7,347 nucleotides of DNA from Bacteroidota bacterium (GTDB taxonomy: Bacteria > Bacteroidota > Ignavibacteria > Tepidaquicellales > Tepidaquicellaceae), in the NCBI GenBank assembly GCA_023429265.1, contig JAEYVS010000069.1, positions 1-7,347 on the forward strand, written 5' to 3'. Of the stretch, positions 6,294 to 7,347 are shown piece by piece; the first letter of the stretch is position 1, and each line of letters opens with the position of its first letter. The position numbers were made by a program, and so were the translations under genes. The notes below the pieces were generated by a model. That model saw only the letters and a list, made by a program, of their open reading frames with translations, was not told the origin of the DNA and ran no database searches.

Positions 6294-6909
6294 CCATACA
6301 CCCCAGCAGCCCATTCTCTACTGAACACCCTTGACGGCTTTCTGTGTAACCTGCTTTCACTCTCTTGACACTGGATTTCTTGGATTTCCTCTTCACAGGG
6401 GGTCTTGTCAAAGGTAATGACTCTGCCGGCTTCACTTTCTCGAAGAATATTATTTCTCTGCCGTACTTCCTGATTCTGTAAAGCTCTACCGGTAGGTCAT
6501 TAAAACACGCTAAATTCTCCTGGTATGCTGAGTACGAAGGTGATACGAATATCACTCTCGAAGAATTCCAGTTTATATCCGAACTTCTTTTCCTTTCCTT
6601 GACACATTTATTATACCTTAAAGCTATTGATGCTTTGTTTCTTAGTACCAGCGATAAGTACGCAAAGCCCTGGTCCACCAGTGAACCGTTCTCATCCTTC
6701 TTGTACTCTAATATTACAAATGAATTGGAATCATTATCGAATGCTAATGTATCGATGCGAAGTCCTTTCAGCCGGAATTCGCTGCAGATGAATTCAAGCC
6801 CAAGCATTCTCCCAAGGTTCTCCTCGCACAATGTCTGGATTTCTTTTTCAGAATCAAATGATTTTTCGTTTAGCTTGTAGAATAAGCCGTTTGTTGAGTG
6901 GTAGATGAT
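6289..6909 (-). CDS. PD-(D/E)XK nuclease-like protein, N-terminal domain of the DUF5655 type, with apparent ATC start
   Basis: The reading frame is open from the stop codon at 6963-6961 and holds no ATG or GTG; its only upstream-side TTG is at 6831-6829. Starting there would cut off a conserved N-terminal stretch (NGLFYKLNEKSFDSEKEIQ and the start of LCEENLG), so I place the start at the ATC of 6909-6907, seven bases after an AGGAG. This gives 206 residues. Conserved features are EKEIQTLCEENLG (21-33), SEF and GLRIDTLAF with D53, then ILEYKK with E68 and K70, and DQG with Gln80. D...ExK...Q is the active-site pattern of PD-(D/E)XK nuclease folds. Relatives normally carry a C-terminal DUF5655 domain; here the protein ends after a basic Lys/Ser/Arg tail (about 161-206). 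The true substrate is unknown. It could be a functional short nuclease-like protein, or a decaying gene that has lost both its start codon and its C-terminal domain. Confidence 0.8.
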   Translation of the reverse strand: MIYHSTNGLFYKLNEKSFDSEKEIQTLCEENLGRMLGLEFICSEFRLKGLRIDTLAFDNDSNSFVILEYKKDENGSLVDQGFAYLSLVLRNKASIALRYNKCVKERKRSSDINWNSSRVIFVSPSYSAYQENLACFNDLPVELYRIRKYGREIIFFEKVKPAESLPLTRPPVKRKSKKSSVKRVKAGYTESRQGCSVENGLLGCME

Positions 6910-6916
6910 TTCGTTA

Positions 6917-6923
6917 CTCCTTT
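6917..6923 (-). promoter_or_regulatory. Shine-Dalgarno site AAAGGAG upstream of an ATC codon
   Basis: On the minus strand AAAGGAG occupies 6923-6917. Seven bases later comes ATC (6909-6907), in frame with the nuclease-like protein. It is the strongest Shine-Dalgarno match noticed at any start in the window, and no ATG, GTG or TTG in any frame lies at a usable distance. Confidence 0.72.
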
Positions 6924-6937
6924 CAAATATTCTACTA

Positions 6938-6970
6938 CAAATATAGTATGTCCGCGTGATCTAATGCAAA
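6938..6970 (-). promoter_or_regulatory. Bacteroidetes-type promoter of the nuclease-like gene
   Basis: On the minus strand TATATTTG (6945-6938) matches the -7 consensus TAnnTTTG exactly. A TTTG at 6970-6967 lies 21 bases upstream of it, close to the usual -33 spacing. Transcription would begin near 6932 and give a leader of about 20 bases that includes the AAAGGAG. A second TTTG at 6974-6971 is an alternative -33 element. Confidence 0.65.
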
Positions 6971-6980
6971 CAAAAAAAGG

Positions 6981-6997
6981 ATAGATAGCGCATCTAT
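6981..6997. promoter_or_regulatory. Short palindrome upstream of the nuclease-like gene promoter
   Basis: ATAGAT (6981-6986) and its exact complement ATCTAT (6992-6997) flank AGCGC. The site lies about ten bases upstream of the -33 element of the minus-strand promoter, a place where an activator or repressor could bind. Six-base arms are short and could arise by chance, so the role is a guess. Confidence 0.3.
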
Positions 6998-7055
6998 ACA
7001 AAATGCCATATAAGTTTTGATTTTACAGTGGCGATTGTTTTTGGGATTGACGGGC

Positions 7056-7096
7056 AAAAAAGAGGGAAGTCCGGGAATTTTCTCACTCCCGGACTT
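7056..7096 (-). terminator. Intrinsic-type terminator after the sorting-domain gene
   Basis: On the minus strand AAGTCCGGGA (7096-7087) pairs perfectly over ten bases with 7076-7067 around a ten-base loop. The stem is followed by CCCTC and then six T residues (7061-7056). It begins 17 bases after the stop codon of the sorting-domain gene, the normal place for a Rho-independent terminator. The five-base gap between stem and T run and the large loop make it a less than ideal one. Confidence 0.75.
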
Positions 7097-7113
7097 TAAT
7101 ATCTAATACCTGC

Positions 7114-7347
7114 CTACTTCACTAAAGTCATTTTCTTGATTTGAAAAACTCCTTTGTACTCAAGCCTGTAATAATAGATCCCCGAGGACATTCCCGAACC
7201 GTCAAATTCATAACTATAAACCCCTCCCGGTAATTCTTTGTTAATACCCTCCGAAACCCTATTCCCGAGGATGTCAAAAAACTCCAGCTTTACCATTCCT
7301 GCCGAAGGTAACGAAAATTTTATCGAAGTGACCGGGTTAAATGGATT
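7114..7347 (-). CDS. C-terminal end of a secreted protein with a T9SS type A-like sorting domain (partial)
   Basis: The last 77 residues of a protein that continues past the right edge. The visible part begins NPFNPVTSIKFSLP, continues with LEFFDILGNRV, LPGGVYSYEFDG, SGMSSGIYYYRLEYKG and ends KKMTLVK. This is the standard layout of the roughly 75-residue C-terminal domain that directs proteins through the type IX secretion system in Bacteroidota and their relatives, where it is cut off and the cargo is anchored to or released from the cell surface. The NPFNP opening and final K-K-M-x-L-x-K are typical. The cargo part is outside the window, so the function of the whole protein is unknown. The stop TAG (7116-7114) is followed by a terminator hairpin, so this is the last gene of its transcript. 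Confidence 0.92.
   Translation of the reverse strand, partial: NPFNPVTSIKFSLPSAGMVKLEFFDILGNRVSEGINKELPGGVYSYEFDGSGMSSGIYYYRLEYKGVFQIKKMTLVK

Noticed and set aside
6289..6831. Nuclease-like gene starting at the TTG of 6831
   Set aside because: The 26 codons upstream stay in frame and encode a conserved part of the domain, and the only good Shine-Dalgarno site lies before 6909, not before 6831.
6599..6880. Plus-strand open frame of 93 codons
   Set aside because: It is antisense to the conserved core of the nuclease-like gene, including the D...ExK motif, and shows no domain of its own.

Overview
The window looks like chromosome from a member of the Bacteroidota/Ignavibacteria (FCB) group. 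The grounds are a C-terminal T9SS-type sorting domain opening with NPFNP, a histidine kinase H-box of the HQLGTPLSS type common in that group, a promoter matching the Bacteroidetes TTTG / TAnnTTTG consensus, and few strong Shine-Dalgarno sites. The species cannot be named from the sequence. No rRNA, tRNA, CRISPR array, transposase or phage gene is visible.

Layout from left to right. (1) Positions 1-128 hold the C-terminal end of a small membrane protein on the + strand, probably of the VIT1/CCC1 metal-transporter family. (2) Converging on it, a two-gene minus-strand operon fills 163-3700: an orphan sensor histidine kinase (2465-3700), then a 766-residue multi-membrane GT-C type glycosyltransferase (163-2463). 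The second gene starts at a TTG one base after the kinase stop codon. (3) Diverging from the kinase, a plus-strand pair runs 3767-6162: a FecCD/BtuC-type ABC permease joined by an ATGA overlap to mnmE, the tRNA-modifying GTPase. (4) Positions 6163-6288 are non-coding and structured: a 12-bp hairpin without a T tract, then a tandem array of 7-base units. (5) A minus-strand gene (6289-6909) encodes a PD-(D/E)XK nuclease-like domain of the kind found at the N-terminus of DUF5655 proteins. Its stop codon lies in the last degenerate repeat unit. It has a good promoter and Shine-Dalgarno site, but the codon at the expected start position is ATC. (6) After an intergenic stretch with a small palindrome and an intrinsic-type terminator, the window closes with the 3' end of a minus-strand gene for a secreted protein with a sorting domain (7114-7347).

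No large new multi-gene system is evident. The most unusual part is 6190-6970: a nuclease-like gene with an apparent ATC start, a missing C-terminal domain, and a hairpin plus heptamer array against its 3' end. Two other points deserve a look: the kinase-glycosyltransferase operon with no response regulator in view, and the lone ABC permease translationally coupled to mnmE.
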